Assembly (NCBI GenBank): GCA_015059805.1
Contig: SUZO01000004.1
Location: forward strand, 1-64,000
Origin: Rikenellaceae bacterium
Lineage (GTDB): Bacteria; Bacteroidota; Bacteroidia; Bacteroidales; Rikenellaceae
DNA length: 64,000 nucleotides
Reading direction: 5' to 3'
The translations under genes and the position numbers were made by a program. The notes under the pieces were generated by a model, which made no database searches, was not told where the DNA came from, and saw only the letters and a program-made list of their open reading frames with translations. This document shows, piece after piece, positions 1 through 8,716 of this stretch. Each line of letters opens with the position of its first letter. Position 1 is the stretch's first letter.

Positions 1-907
1 AACCGTTACCTGCAGAAGGATCAAGCATAGTGCGGTTAGCACGAGTGTGAGCCTCATAAGGAGCCATACCTGCTACCTGAGTGTAGTAGTTGTACAGACC
101 CTTGTAGTGCATCTCATAGTACTCACCTGGATCAGTGATGTAGTCGTAGTCCTGCTGTGCACGCTGGTTTACACCAACCTTCATATCAACGCTAACGATA
201 GCGTCACGACCCTTAGCACGCTTTGTAGTGATGAGGATTACACCATTTGCACCACGTGAACCGTACAGAGCAGCTGCAGCAGCATCCTTGAGCACAGACA
301 TAGACTCAATATCAGCAGGGTTGATGTCGTTGATAGAACCTGCAAACGACATACCGTCAATGATAATGAGTGGAGATGTACCTGCCTCAATAGATGAGAT
401 ACCACGAATAACGATTGTAGAGGTAGAGCCAGGCTGACCAGTAGCATTTACAAGCTGCAGACCTGGAACCTTTCCGTTCAGAGCGTCGATAGCATTTGTG
501 TGCTGGCTCTTAACGATGTCCTCAGCCTTCACCTGAACAGCTGAACCGGTAAATGCCTCACGCTTAGCCTCACCGTAAGCAGTTACGATGACGTCGTCCA
601 ATGCGTGAGCTGCCTCAGCGAGCACAACATTAACCAATGTCTTACCATTGATAGCAACCTTCTGCTCACTATAACCGATAGAGGATACGGCGAGAGTGCC
701 GTCTACCGGAGCGTCAAGAGTATACTTACCCTCGGCATCGGTAGATGTACCGATAGTGGTTCCATCAACCACAACAGTTGCACCAATAACTGGAGCTCCC
801 TTACTATCGGTAACAGTACCCGAAACTTGCTTATTCTGTGCCATAGCCATGCCGACTACTGACAGAATAGCAGCTAATGAAAGTACAATTTTCCTTACCA
901 TAAGCAT
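1..907 (-). CDS. SusC/RagA family TonB-linked outer membrane receptor (5' part; 3' end outside window)
   Basis: Reading the minus strand from an ATG at 901 (or in-frame ATG at 907) gives a signal peptide ending in AMA-Q, then a carboxypeptidase-regulatory-like domain (GTVTDSKGAPVIGATV at about residues 27-42). A DDVIVTAYG TonB-box-like segment follows, then the plug domain with the SusC/RagA hallmark SRGANGVILITT around residues 213-224. The protein should sit in the outer membrane and take up oligosaccharides or peptides with TonB energy, normally with a SusD partner, which would lie beyond the left edge. About 300 N-terminal residues are visible of a family usually near 1000. A Bacteroidetes promoter (942-949) lies directly upstream. 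The family is certain; the substrate cannot be told. Confidence 0.95.
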   Translation of the reverse strand, partial: MLMVRKIVLSLAAILSVVGMAMAQNKQVSGTVTDSKGAPVIGATVVVDGTTIGTSTDAEGKYTLDAPVDGTLAVSSIGYSEQKVAINGKTLVNVVLAEAAHALDDVIVTAYGEAKREAFTGSAVQVKAEDIVKSQHTNAIDALNGKVPGLQLVNATGQPGSTSTIVIRGISSIEAGTSPLIIIDGMSFAGSINDINPADIESMSVLKDAAAAALYGSRGANGVILITTKRAKGRDAIVSVDMKVGVNQRAQQDYDYITDPGEYYEMHYKGLYNYYTQVAGMAPYEAHTRANRTMLDPSAGNG

Positions 908-941
908 TAAATATTAGTTAAAAATAAAAATCTTTTCTTCG

Positions 942-973
942 CAAAGTTAATAATAAACATCAACTCAACCAAA
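942..973 (-). promoter_or_regulatory. Bacteroidetes-type promoter of the susC gene
   Basis: On the minus strand TAACTTTG (949-942) matches the -7 consensus TAnnTTTG. A TTTG (973-970) lies 20 nt further upstream at the -33 position. The predicted start site is about 30 nt before the susC ATG. Confidence 0.75.
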
Positions 974-1217
974 TAATTTTATCAGAAAATTACGCCGAAA
1001 TAACAGAATTGCAGTAATTTACATCAAATTATGGTTGATTGAAAGTATTTACTATCCCTATAGTTACAAAATGTAATTAAAATTTTTCAAAAAATTGTTC
1101 AAGAAATATAAAAATGCGATTTTTAACTATTAAAAACGCCCTCTGACGCGCCTAAAAGCGCATTTTCACCCCACAATTTTCAACTTACAATTTTTTAGCT
1201 TACACTTTGTAAGTGAT

Positions 1218-1568
1218 GGCTACTGGCTATTAGCCGTTAGCCGTTAGCCATTGGCCATTAGCCATTGGCAGGCTGACGCAGAACGGCTAACGCAGAACAG
1301 AGAATTTAAGGAGATTAAGGAAGTTAAAGAATTTAGTGACAGACTTTGTCTGTTAGTGTTTATTCGGATTTAGGTTGCTGCCGCAAGGCAGTGAAAGAGA
1401 AAATATCCACCAAAGGTCAAGCTTGCTTGAAACCAAAGGTGGATATTTTTTATTTCAATAACTTACAGAGTTACCCTAAATCCGCATCAGCACGGAAGAA
1501 AAACGAAGTTTTTCAAAAAGTTTTTGCACGCCCTGCTTTTTTCAAAAAGCGGGCAGTACTGCGTAGCC
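1218..1568 (-). repeat. Repeat A, copy 1 (multi-hairpin dispersed element)
   Basis: This 350-bp spacer element is about 90 % identical, in reverse orientation, to 22779-23118. Its core (1365-1484) is closed by CGGATTTAGG pairing with CCTAAATCCG and holds three arms: AACT/AGTT, a long AAATATCCACC/GGTGGATATTT arm with apical TCAAGC/GCTTGA, and CTGCC/GGCAG. Outside the core are GAAAAAC/GTTTTTC and ACAGAC/GTCTGT hairpins and a run of TTAGCC/TTGGCC-type iterations (1224-1275). No ORF of coding character is present. The element abuts the 3' end of queA. Confidence 0.85.
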
Positions 1569-1588
1569 TTATAATATATATAGGTACG

Positions 1589-2791
1589 CTACTCAACTAT
1601 GAGCAGGGAGGAGTCGCCGTAGGAGAGGAAGCGGAAGTTGTTTGCCAGGGCGTAGTCGTATATTTTATGCCAGTCGTCGCCCACGTATGCCGAGACGAGC
1701 AGCAGCAGTGTAGACTTTGGCTGGTGGAAGTTAGTGACTATGCGATTGACAACTCTAAATCTGTATCCTAACGGGGTTATCATAATCTGTGTCGCCGCCT
1801 TTATGCTCTGTGCCCCATTTGCATCAAGGTAGCCGATAAGGGTATCAAGCACCTGCTGCGCCATAAAGTCGGCGGGTATGTCGTAGAGCTCCCACTGCCC
1901 TATCACGCTTTCTGTCTGAGGATTACCCCTCTGCACTATACGCCACGCGAGTGCTGCGAGCGACTCAAGGGTGCGCACCGATGTTGTTCCCACAGCTGTC
2001 ACCTTGCCGATTTTTGAGCGCAGAAGTTCAAGCGTTGCGCGGGTAATCTCAAAGTGCTCGGTGTGCATTGCGTGCTTTGTTGCATCCTCATCCTTGACGG
2101 GCAGGAATGTTCCCGCACCCACATGAAGGGTCACCTCGCCAAAGCTAAAGCCCTGATTCTTAAGACTCTCTATCAGCTCTACGGTAAAGTGAAGTCCTGC
2201 CGTAGGAGCTGCCACAGAGCCCTCAAAGCGCGAGTAGACTGTCTGATAGCGGGTGTTGTCTATCTCCTCGCTCTCGCGGTTGAGATATGGCGGGATAGGT
2301 ATACGACCCAGATACTCAAGCATCTGTCCGAAGGTCATCGGCGCATCCCACACAAAGCGCACTATATGCTCCCTCACACCTCGCTCGGCGATATAGGCAC
2401 GCAAGAGATAGTCTCGTCCCTCATAGCTGAATGGAATCTCCACAGCCCCCTCCTTCCACTTCTTCAGGTTGCCCACAATGCAGCTCCAGCAACACTCACC
2501 CGTAGCAGCAAAGGCTCGCTCATAGTCCGCTGGTGCTGTAGGCTCAAGGCAGAAGACCTCTACACGCGCACCAGAGGGCTTGTGCATAACAAGCCTGGCA
2601 CGAACAACCTTAGTGTTGTTGAAGACAAAAAGAGTGTCCGAAGCAAGCTCCTGACCTATATCTGCAAATCGTCGCTCCGAAATCTCACCATTGCGGTAGA
2701 CAAGTAACTTGGAGCCATCCCTGCGCTCCAACGGAAACTTGGCTATGCGCTCATCTGGCAACGGATAGTCAAAGTCGTTGATGTTTATCAT
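1589..2791 (-). CDS. queA: tRNA preQ1(34) S-adenosylmethionine ribosyltransferase-isomerase
   Basis: This is a 400-residue protein resembling QueA along its whole length. It opens with the INDFDYPLPDERIAKFPLERRD signature region and contains DTLFVFNNTKVVRARL, GRIPIPPYLNR, APTAGLHFT and TNFHQPKSTLLLL. QueA transfers and isomerises the ribose of SAM onto preQ1 at the tRNA wobble position, giving epoxyqueuosine, in the cytoplasm. The family is usually 340-360 residues; the extra length lies in internal segments (for example residues 90-125). The gene stands alone between two inverted copies of repeat A, whose GGCTACGCAGTACTGCCC ends both face it. Start ATG at 2791; no other good start is nearby. 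Confidence 0.97.
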   Translation of the reverse strand: MININDFDYPLPDERIAKFPLERRDGSKLLVYRNGEISERRFADIGQELASDTLFVFNNTKVVRARLVMHKPSGARVEVFCLEPTAPADYERAFAATGECCWSCIVGNLKKWKEGAVEIPFSYEGRDYLLRAYIAERGVREHIVRFVWDAPMTFGQMLEYLGRIPIPPYLNRESEEIDNTRYQTVYSRFEGSVAAPTAGLHFTVELIESLKNQGFSFGEVTLHVGAGTFLPVKDEDATKHAMHTEHFEITRATLELLRSKIGKVTAVGTTSVRTLESLAALAWRIVQRGNPQTESVIGQWELYDIPADFMAQQVLDTLIGYLDANGAQSIKAATQIMITPLGYRFRVVNRIVTNFHQPKSTLLLLVSAYVGDDWHKIYDYALANNFRFLSYGDSSLLIVE

Positions 2792-2808
2792 CGTCTGTGT
2801 TTTAATTT

Positions 2809-3058
2809 GCTACGCAGTACTGCCCCTTTTTGAAAAAAGCGGCACCAAAAACTTTTAGAAAAACTCCGTTTTTCTTACTCGCTGTTGCGGATTTAGGATA
2901 ACTAAAGTTATTGAAATAGTAAATATCCACCTTTTGGTTCAAGCGAGGCTTGACCTCTGGTGGATATTTCCATTTCACTGCCTTCGGCAGTCGCCCTAAA
3001 TCCGAACAAACTCATACAAACAAAGTCTGTTCCTCTAAAAGGCTAATAGCTAATAGCC
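2809..3058 (+). repeat. Repeat A, copy 2 (multi-hairpin dispersed element)
   Basis: This shorter, more diverged copy of repeat A lies between the 5' end of queA and element C. The core at 2888-3004 again has the CGGATTTAGG/CCTAAATCCG closing stem, an AACT/AGTT arm, an AAATATCCACC/GGTGGATATTT arm and a CTGCC/GGCAG arm. An AGAAAAAC/GTTTTTCT hairpin precedes the core, and GGCTAATAGC-type iterations follow it. Orientation is opposite to copy 1, so queA is bracketed by an inverted pair. Confidence 0.85.
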
Positions 3059-3072
3059 AAAATCTCTTTTTA

Positions 3073-3172
3073 GGCGGATATTTACCACGCTCGGCGACAA
3101 ATGGCTGCGCAGGATAGTATCAAGACATACAGACCAGCAGACATTTGGCGGCAAGCGGCAGTAAATACCGCA
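3073..3172. repeat. Element C: about 100-bp imperfect palindrome
   Basis: GCGGATATTTAC at the left end pairs with GTAAATACCGC at the right, and the interior continues as an imperfect stem (ACAAATGGCTG with CAGACATTTG), capped by a GTAT/ATAC hairpin. It lies just after the tpiA stop codon. It has no T-tract, so it is not an ordinary intrinsic terminator. It may be a MITE-like or processed hairpin; only one copy is visible here. Confidence 0.6.
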
Positions 3173-3183
3173 TAAAATGGGAT

Positions 3184-3939
3184 TTAGAAGCCTTTACCGA
3201 TAGCCAGGAAGTCCTCTGCCTTAAGAGCTGCGCCACCGATAAGACCACCGTCTACATCCTCCTTAGCGAAGATCTCTGCAGCGTTTGAAGGCTTGCAAGA
3301 GCCACCATAGAGGATTGGGCACTCAGCAGCTGCTGCGCCGAACTTTGCAGCCAGAACCTCGCGAATATATGCGTGAATCTCCTGTGCCTGCTCTGCAGTA
3401 GCTGTCTCACCAGTACCAATAGCCCAAACTGGCTCGTATGCGATAACAAGGTTAGCAAACTGCTCCTCAGTAAGGTTGTAAACAACCTCCTCAATCTGAG
3501 CCTTGCAAACTGCAAAGTGGTTGCCAGCCTTACGCTCCTCAAGGCTCTCACCAACGCAGTAGATTGGGGTAAGACCATTTGCATAAGCCTGTGCCATCTT
3601 CTTGTTCAGGGTCTCTGAAGTCTCACCATAGTACTGGCGACGCTCAGAGTGACCGAGGATAACATACTTACAACCAAGAGCTGCAATCATTGAAGCAGCA
3701 ATCTCGCCAGTGTAAGCACCCTTTGCCTCTGTAGCGCAATCCTGTGCACCTACAGCAATATCTGAACCCTTAACAGCCTCAATAACCTGTGAAAGGTGTG
3801 TAAATGGAGGGCAAACGATAAAGTTTACGCAGCTGCAAACCTCACCACGACCAGCAACAACACTCTTTGCCAGCTCAACACCCTCTGCAGGCAGGGTATT
3901 CATCTTCCAGTTACCTGCAACAATCTTCTTTCTTGCCAT
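3184..3939 (-). CDS. tpiA: Triosephosphate isomerase
   Basis: This is a 251-residue cytoplasmic glycolytic enzyme interconverting dihydroxyacetone phosphate and glyceraldehyde 3-phosphate. All catalytic signatures are seen: the N-terminal GNWKMN (catalytic Lys), ILGHSERR (His electrophile), AYEPVWAIGTG (catalytic Glu followed by the flexible loop) and the phosphate-binding ILYGGS and GGLIGGAAL near the C terminus. Length is normal for the family and the start ATG is immediately before ARKKIVAGNW. It is downstream of lysS on the same strand but separated by the element D palindrome, so it may be transcribed from its own TAGCTTTG-like box at 4018-4011. Confidence 0.98.
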   Translation of the reverse strand: MARKKIVAGNWKMNTLPAEGVELAKSVVAGRGEVCSCVNFIVCPPFTHLSQVIEAVKGSDIAVGAQDCATEAKGAYTGEIAASMIAALGCKYVILGHSERRQYYGETSETLNKKMAQAYANGLTPIYCVGESLEERKAGNHFAVCKAQIEEVVYNLTEEQFANLVIAYEPVWAIGTGETATAEQAQEIHAYIREVLAAKFGAAAAECPILYGGSCKPSNAAEIFAKEDVDGGLIGGAALKAEDFLAIGKGF

Positions 3940-3989
3940 AATGATTTAATTTTTATTTAAGTTTAACAATGATTTTATTCCTTTATAAG

Positions 3990-4148
3990 AGTTGGTCTTA
4001 AATCTATTTACAAAGCTATTTGACTATGATTTTGTGACTATTTCCTATTAAATTTTGCGGCGCATAGGGAGTCCTATGTAACAAGAAATTTAATAGGAAA
4101 GAGTCGTAAAGCAAGTCAAAGAGCAAAGTAAATAGGTTTAAGACAAAC
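3990..4148. repeat. Element D: about 160-bp long-armed palindrome covering the lysS stop codon
   Basis: The left arm from AGTTGGTCTTAAATC is nearly complementary to the right arm ending GGTTTAAGACAAACT. Pairing continues through CTATTTAC, TTTGACT and TTTCCTATTAAATTT over roughly 65 nt per arm, closing on a CATAGG/CCTATG inner hairpin. The right end includes the last codons and the stop codon of lysS. Neither arm is followed by a T-run. Confidence 0.8.
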
Positions 4149-5865
4149 TCTCAATCCACGCCTTAATTTCGGCGGTTGGCAGACCGAGTTTATTCTTCTT
4201 ATTGAAGCCGCAGAGGTCGTTGAAGAGCTTCATACCGCCACTCTTTGCTGTGCCTGCGAATGCCTCAAGGGTGATGTAGCCCATCTTCTGGATAGTCTCA
4301 ACCCACTCAGCAGGTACGCCAGCCTCGGTATATACCTCAGCAGCATCGGCAACAACCTTCTTCTCTGGGCGCATAGTTGGGAAGAAGAGCACATCCTGGA
4401 TAGATGTCTGACCAGTCATGAACATTGTCAGACGGTCAATACCCATACCCATACCAGAGCAGTTTGGCATACCGTACTCAAGTGCGCGAACAAAGTCCAT
4501 ATCGATAAACATAGCCTCGTCATCGCCACGCTCCGAGAGTCGCATCTGCTCCTGGAAGCGCTCAAGCTGGTCAATTGGGTCGTTAAGCTCCGAATATGCG
4601 TTACAGAGCTCCTTACCCGCAACAAAGAGCTCAAAGCGCTCTGTAAGGTCCTGATTATCGCGGTGGCGCTTACAGAGTGGAGACATCTCTATTGGGTAGT
4701 CGCAGATAAAAGTAGGCTGAACAAGGTCGCCCTCGCAATACTGACCAAAGATAGCATCAATAAGCTTACCCTTGCCCATTGTATCATCAACCTCTACATT
4801 GAGTCGTGCACAAGCCTCACGAAGCTGAGCCTCGCTCTGACCTGTAATGTCATAACCTGTCTTCTCAAGGATAGCATCGGTCATAGTAAGACGACGGAAT
4901 GGAGCCTTGAATGAGATTGTCTTGCCGTCAATCTCAACCTCAGTAGTGCCGTTTACAGCAAGGGCAATGCGCTCAAGCATATTCTCGGTAAACTCCATCA
5001 TCCAGCGGTAGTCCTTGTAGGCGATATAGATCTCCATACATGTAAACTCTGGGTTGTGAGTTCTATCCATACCCTCATTACGGAAGTTCTTACCAAACTC
5101 ATACACGCCATCAAAGCCTCCCACGATAAGGCGCTTGAGGTATAGCTCAGTAGCTATTCGCATATAGAAGTCAATGTCCAACGCGTTGTGATGAGTGATA
5201 AACGGACGAGCCGAAGCACCACCAGGAATAGGCTGAAGAATTGGGGTCTCAACCTCAAGGCAGCCGTGCTCGTTGAAGTACTGGCGCATAGTAGCGATAA
5301 TCTTTGCACGCTTTACAAAGACATCCTTAACCTTTGGATTTACAACAAGGTCTACATAACGCTGGCGATAGCGCACCTCTGGGTCGGTAAGGGCGTCAAA
5401 CTGCTGACCATCCTTCTCCTTAACGATTGGCAGTGGGCGGATAGACTTTGACAGAACGGTAAACTTACGGCAGTGAACCGATAGCTCACCAGTGTTTGTA
5501 CGGAAAGCAAAACCCTCAACGCCGATAAAGTCGCCAATATCAAGAAGTTTCTTGAAAACAGTGTTGTAGAGTGTAGGCTCACCCTCTGGGCAGATGTCAT
5601 CGCGGCGGATATATACCTGGATACGACCAGTATGGTCCTGAAGCTCAAAGAACGATGCGCTACCCATAATACGGCGGCTCATCATTCGTCCTGCGATAGT
5701 TATTGTCTGGAAGTTCTCTGGATTGGCATCAAAGCCCTCAGCTATAGAGCGAGCTGTAGCGTTTACATCAAAACGCTCTGCTGGATATGGGTTGATACCA
5801 GCCTCACGCAGTGCGGCAAGGGACTTGCGGCGCAGCTGCTCCTGTTCACTAAGATGTTCTATCAT
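4138..5865 (-). CDS. lysS: Lysyl-tRNA synthetase, class II
   Basis: The 575-residue protein has an N-terminal OB-fold anticodon-binding domain (about residues 55-145, with the [19 protein letters not shown] segment) and a class II catalytic core. Motif 1 lies near residues 190-215. Motif 2 is [20 protein letters not shown] and motif 3 is [15 protein letters not shown]. It charges tRNA-Lys in the cytoplasm. Compared with compact bacterial LysS (about 500 residues), it has a C-terminal extension of about 60 residues, also known in Bacteroidetes enzymes. Its stop codon is inside the stem of element D. A promoter (TAAATTTG, 5910-5903) lies 37 nt before the ATG, overlapping the end of the PAP2 gene. 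Confidence 0.98.
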   Translation of the reverse strand: MIEHLSEQEQLRRKSLAALREAGINPYPAERFDVNATARSIAEGFDANPENFQTITIAGRMMSRRIMGSASFFELQDHTGRIQVYIRRDDICPEGEPTLYNTVFKKLLDIGDFIGVEGFAFRTNTGELSVHCRKFTVLSKSIRPLPIVKEKDGQQFDALTDPEVRYRQRYVDLVVNPKVKDVFVKRAKIIATMRQYFNEHGCLEVETPILQPIPGGASARPFITHHNALDIDFYMRIATELYLKRLIVGGFDGVYEFGKNFRNEGMDRTHNPEFTCMEIYIAYKDYRWMMEFTENMLERIALAVNGTTEVEIDGKTISFKAPFRRLTMTDAILEKTGYDITGQSEAQLREACARLNVEVDDTMGKGKLIDAIFGQYCEGDLVQPTFICDYPIEMSPLCKRHRDNQDLTERFELFVAGKELCNAYSELNDPIDQLERFQEQMRLSERGDDEAMFIDMDFVRALEYGMPNCSGMGMGIDRLTMFMTGQTSIQDVLFFPTMRPEKKVVADAAEVYTEAGVPAEWVETIQKMGYITLEAFAGTAKSGGMKLFNDLCGFNKKNKLGLPTAEIKAWIESLS

Positions 5866-5902
5866 ATCTATCTATTTTTATAATTTCATCAAAAAAAGCG
5901 CG

Positions 5903-5933
5903 CAAATTTAGCTGTTTTTCAGCAGAATATCAA
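5903..5933 (-). promoter_or_regulatory. Promoter of lysS
   Basis: On the minus strand TAAATTTG (5910-5903) lies 20 nt downstream of TTG (5933-5931). The box overlaps the last codons of the upstream PAP2 gene. Confidence 0.65.
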
Positions 5934-6495
5934 GTTTTCGCCACAAAAGATACATCGCCCAGCCTGAAATTAGACCAACTCCAAGCCCTAAGGCTATATC
6001 TTGAGGGAAGTGACACGCCAAATAGATGCGCGAGTAGCTTATCAGTAGCACGATAAAAGTAATTGCCCAACTATACCAACGCTCACGGATTGTCAAAGCC
6101 GAGAGAAGTCCCAATGCCGCCGTTGTAGCCGCGTGTGCTGAGACTGTTCCATAAGGTCCATGAGCAAAGGATACAACATGAGCCAAATCCCTCACTGCGG
6201 GGTCAAACATTGGGCGATTACGGGCAGGGAACGACTCCCAAAGACTCTTCAGCAGACCTGTATGCTTAAAGATTCCGCAGAGCATATCAGCAAGTGACAT
6301 CGCAAGGGCAAGGCAGACAATAAATGCAGCGAGACTCCTCCAGCCATAGCGACGTTGTACCTTCCAAGCGATAAAGAGGTATAGCGGAATCCACATCGCC
6401 GTGCCAGAGATAGCGCTCATGCAGCTATCTAACACCGCCCCACCGTCAAAATTGAGCAACAGAAACAGACGCTCGTCAAAAGAGAGATTCTCCAT
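5908..6495 (-). CDS. PAP2-superfamily phosphatase, integral membrane
   Basis: This 195-residue membrane protein of the type 2 phosphatidic acid phosphatase superfamily probably dephosphorylates a lipid phosphate such as undecaprenyl pyrophosphate or phosphatidylglycerophosphate. The three-part motif is visible: a basic NRP segment (ARNRPMF), a central SAHA in GTVSAHAATTAA where PSGH is usual, and SRIYLACHFPQD, which fits SRx5Hx3D with the catalytic His and Asp. Hydrophobic helices flank these segments. The ATG at 6495, 1 nt after the alkaline phosphatase stop, gives the usual MENLSFDERLFLLLN beginning and is preferred to the upstream in-frame ATG at 6531. Translational coupling with the upstream phosphatase gene is likely. 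Confidence 0.88.
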   Translation of the reverse strand: MENLSFDERLFLLLNFDGGAVLDSCMSAISGTAMWIPLYLFIAWKVQRRYGWRSLAAFIVCLALAMSLADMLCGIFKHTGLLKSLWESFPARNRPMFDPAVRDLAHVVSFAHGPYGTVSAHAATTAALGLLSALTIRERWYSWAITFIVLLISYSRIYLACHFPQDIALGLGVGLISGWAMYLLWRKLDILLKNS

Positions 6496-6496
6496 A

Positions 6497-7894
6497 CTAC
6501 TCTGCCAATTTTTTACCAAGTGCGCGAGCAATACCCTTCGGAATATCTGTATTATCGTAGCACTGAGAGAGGTGACTCAGACCAGCGCCCTTGATATATA
6601 GAGGTACCTGCATACCTGTATGGTTAAGGCTTATCCACTTGATGTAGGCGCGTTTGTTCAGTATTCCAACAGCTACAGATGACAACTTCTCATTGTGGCT
6701 ATAGAGGCTAACAACCTCTTCACTCTTAGCTACAAAGCTCTCATCAAAGGTCTTGCGAAGTAGTTGCTCATCCTTCTTGCGCAAACGCACATGGTCCCAG
6801 AAGCCAAGCTCCTTGCGAAGCAACTCACGCATATCCTCCCAAGAGGTCTTGCCATCATCGCGGAGGACACGCATCTTAGCTGTCAATTCCAACATTGAGC
6901 TCTTCTGCCATGCAAGTCGCTCCATGTTCATCTTATAATTTGTATATCCAAGGCTCAAGCCACCAGTCTCATGGTCTGCAGTAACGATGATAAGGGTCTG
7001 CTTGGGGTGGCGATTGTAAAACTCCAAAGCCTTTGCCACAGAGTCTGACAGGTCATTCACCTCCTCAAATGTAGTAACTGCATCATTATCATGGGCGCAG
7101 TAGTCGAGGTGTCCCGCCTCAACCATAAGGAAGAAGCCATCCTTCTTAGCCTCACGCTCAAGGTACTTTATCGCCGAGTCTGTAAAGTCTACAATAGTCC
7201 AATCGTCTGGTTTACAGTCTGTGGCATACTCCAAGGTCTTGCTCAGCGGTGCCTCAGGCAACAGTAGCACGCGCTTACCACTCACCTCAGCCGCCTTATC
7301 AATATCGTGTACAACCTCTATACCTGCAGCCTTTGCCTGCTCAACATAATCCTTATACTTCAGACCATCCCTCTTCTTGAAAAGTATCGTTGCTCCCGCA
7401 GCAAAGTCCACCTCAGATGTTAGATACTGCTCATAGAGGGACTTATACGCACTACGCGACTGGTGGTGTGCAAAGAAGGCGCTCGGTGTGGCGTGATTCA
7501 TACCAACATTGGTCACAACGCCCACCTTCATACCCATCTCCGACACAAGCTCGGTGATGTTTTTAACACTCTTGTTCTCAGAATCTACACCCATATACCC
7601 ATTTACGGTCTTTACACCCGTAGCGAGTGCTGTTGCGGCTGCTGAGGAGTCTGTAACAAGGCTTGACGAAGAGTGGTTAGTCACATAAGTGCGGATAGGA
7701 AAGTTGTAAAAACTCATCTTTCCGCCATTTGGCTTATCTGGATGCACTGCTGCATTATAAAGTTCAGTGCCGTAGACATGGTTTATACCCAAACCATCGC
7801 CAATAAACATAAAGATATACTTTGGTCGCTTCTCTGCAAAGCATACTCCAACACAGAGAACAAGCAGAGCAATAAAGGTCGTTAAGCGTTTCAT
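6497..7894 (-). CDS. Alkaline phosphatase, periplasmic
   Basis: This is a 465-residue secreted PhoA-family phosphomonoesterase. It has a signal peptide (cut near CFA-EK), a metal-site Asp in FMFIGDGLG, the nucleophile region VTDSSAAATALATG, VEAGHLDYCAHDND and TADHETGG with further Zn/Mg ligands. It would release phosphate in the periplasm. It lies between a YugP-type peptidase gene (6 nt upstream) and the PAP2 gene (1 nt downstream), so the three minus-strand genes probably form one operon. A pho-box cannot be assessed for this phylum. Confidence 0.93.
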   Translation of the reverse strand: MKRLTTFIALLVLCVGVCFAEKRPKYIFMFIGDGLGINHVYGTELYNAAVHPDKPNGGKMSFYNFPIRTYVTNHSSSSLVTDSSAAATALATGVKTVNGYMGVDSENKSVKNITELVSEMGMKVGVVTNVGMNHATPSAFFAHHQSRSAYKSLYEQYLTSEVDFAAGATILFKKRDGLKYKDYVEQAKAAGIEVVHDIDKAAEVSGKRVLLLPEAPLSKTLEYATDCKPDDWTIVDFTDSAIKYLEREAKKDGFFLMVEAGHLDYCAHDNDAVTTFEEVNDLSDSVAKALEFYNRHPKQTLIIVTADHETGGLSLGYTNYKMNMERLAWQKSSMLELTAKMRVLRDDGKTSWEDMRELLRKELGFWDHVRLRKKDEQLLRKTFDESFVAKSEEVVSLYSHNEKLSSVAVGILNKRAYIKWISLNHTGMQVPLYIKGAGLSHLSQCYDNTDIPKGIARALGKKLAE

Positions 7895-7900
7895 TATCAG

Positions 7901-8650
7901 TTAGTCTCTACGATTTATAAGTGTAATGTAGTAAAGCAACGAAGCTATTGCCGAGAGTGCGGCAACAAGATAAGTTCTTGCAGCCCAGCGCAATGAGGTC
8001 TTAGCCCCCTCCATCTCATCAGCACGCAGAGTGCGGCTGCCCTCTAACCACTCTAACGCCCTATCCGAGGCATTGTACTCAACTGGCAGAGTCACAATAG
8101 AGAAGATTGCCGACATAGCAATCATGCCCACGCCGACCCAGCAGAGTAGCGAGCTACCTGAGATGCTCATCATAATAAGACCTATGATAATGACCAACTG
8201 GGCGATGCTTGAAGAGAAATTGACGATAGGCACGAGGGCTGAGCGCAACTGTAGTGGAGCATACCCCTCAGCGTGCTGAATAGCGTGTCCGCACTCGTGA
8301 CAAGCTACAGCAGCTGCAGCAATGGAGCGACTGGAATAGACTGCATCTGAGAGATTTACGGTCTTAGTTGCAGGGTTATAGTGGTCAGTGAGCATGCCAC
8401 TTGTGTGGGTAATCTTAACGTCGTGAATATTGTGGTCACGCAACATCTTAGCCGCCACCTCTGCACCACTCATTCCGCTGCTCAGAAAGACGTTGGAATA
8501 CTTATTGAATACAGAACGTAGGCGAGCCTGCACAATCATGCCCGCAACGGCAACGATGATAATGATAAAAAACGCCTCCGAGGTGGTCAAATTTGACAAC
8601 CACGACGACCCTTGCTCATAATAACCCGATTGAAGAAGTGTTGTAATCAT
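7901..8650 (-). CDS. Zinc metallopeptidase of the YugP family, membrane-bound
   Basis: This 249-residue protein has an N-terminal transmembrane segment (about residues 25-45) and a cytosolic or peripheral domain carrying HECGHAIQH, the HExxH zinc-protease motif, around residue 118. Two or three further hydrophobic helices follow (near 140-185 and at the C terminus). This matches the YugP/neutral zinc metallopeptidase family, whose substrates are not known. The start ATG at 8650 is about 35 nt after a TAACTTTG box at 8692-8685. It is first in a likely operon with the two phosphatase genes and diverges from the deaminase gene. Confidence 0.85.
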   Translation of the reverse strand: MITTLLQSGYYEQGSSWLSNLTTSEAFFIIIIVAVAGMIVQARLRSVFNKYSNVFLSSGMSGAEVAAKMLRDHNIHDVKITHTSGMLTDHYNPATKTVNLSDAVYSSRSIAAAAVACHECGHAIQHAEGYAPLQLRSALVPIVNFSSSIAQLVIIIGLIMMSISGSSLLCWVGVGMIAMSAIFSIVTLPVEYNASDRALEWLEGSRTLRADEMEGAKTSLRWAARTYLVAALSAIASLLYYITLINRRD

Positions 8651-8684
8651 ATATTTTTTGTTGTTAATTCATCTAATATACGCG

Positions 8685-8692
8685 CAAAGTTA
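8685..8692 (-). promoter_or_regulatory. Promoter -7 box of the YugP-family gene
   Basis: TAACTTTG on the minus strand fits TAnnTTTG. It is 35 nt upstream of the ATG and back-to-back with the deaminase promoter in a 66-bp divergent spacer. Confidence 0.6.
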
Positions 8693-8704
8693 GGAAAAAT
8701 TGTG

Positions 8705-8712
8705 TAAATTTG
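8705..8712 (+). promoter_or_regulatory. Promoter -7 box of the guanine deaminase gene, 4 nt before the ATG
   Basis: TAAATTTG is followed by only CACT and then the ATG at 8717. The transcription start expected 4-5 nt after the box would coincide with the A of the start codon, giving a leaderless mRNA. The -33 element is weak here. Confidence 0.6.
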
Positions 8713-8716
8713 CACT

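Noticed and set aside
1346..1771. 141-codon frame through repeat A1 into the end of queA
   Set aside because: It runs through hairpin sequence and antisense queA; the translation has no family features.
2054..2707. 217-codon open frame on the plus strand inside queA
   Set aside because: It is antisense to a well-conserved gene, has no recognisable domain and its codon use follows from queA.
1218..3058. Composite transposon around queA
   Set aside because: The inverted repeats have no transposase, the third copy occurs alone, and no target duplication can be seen in the window. Kept only as a question in the findings.
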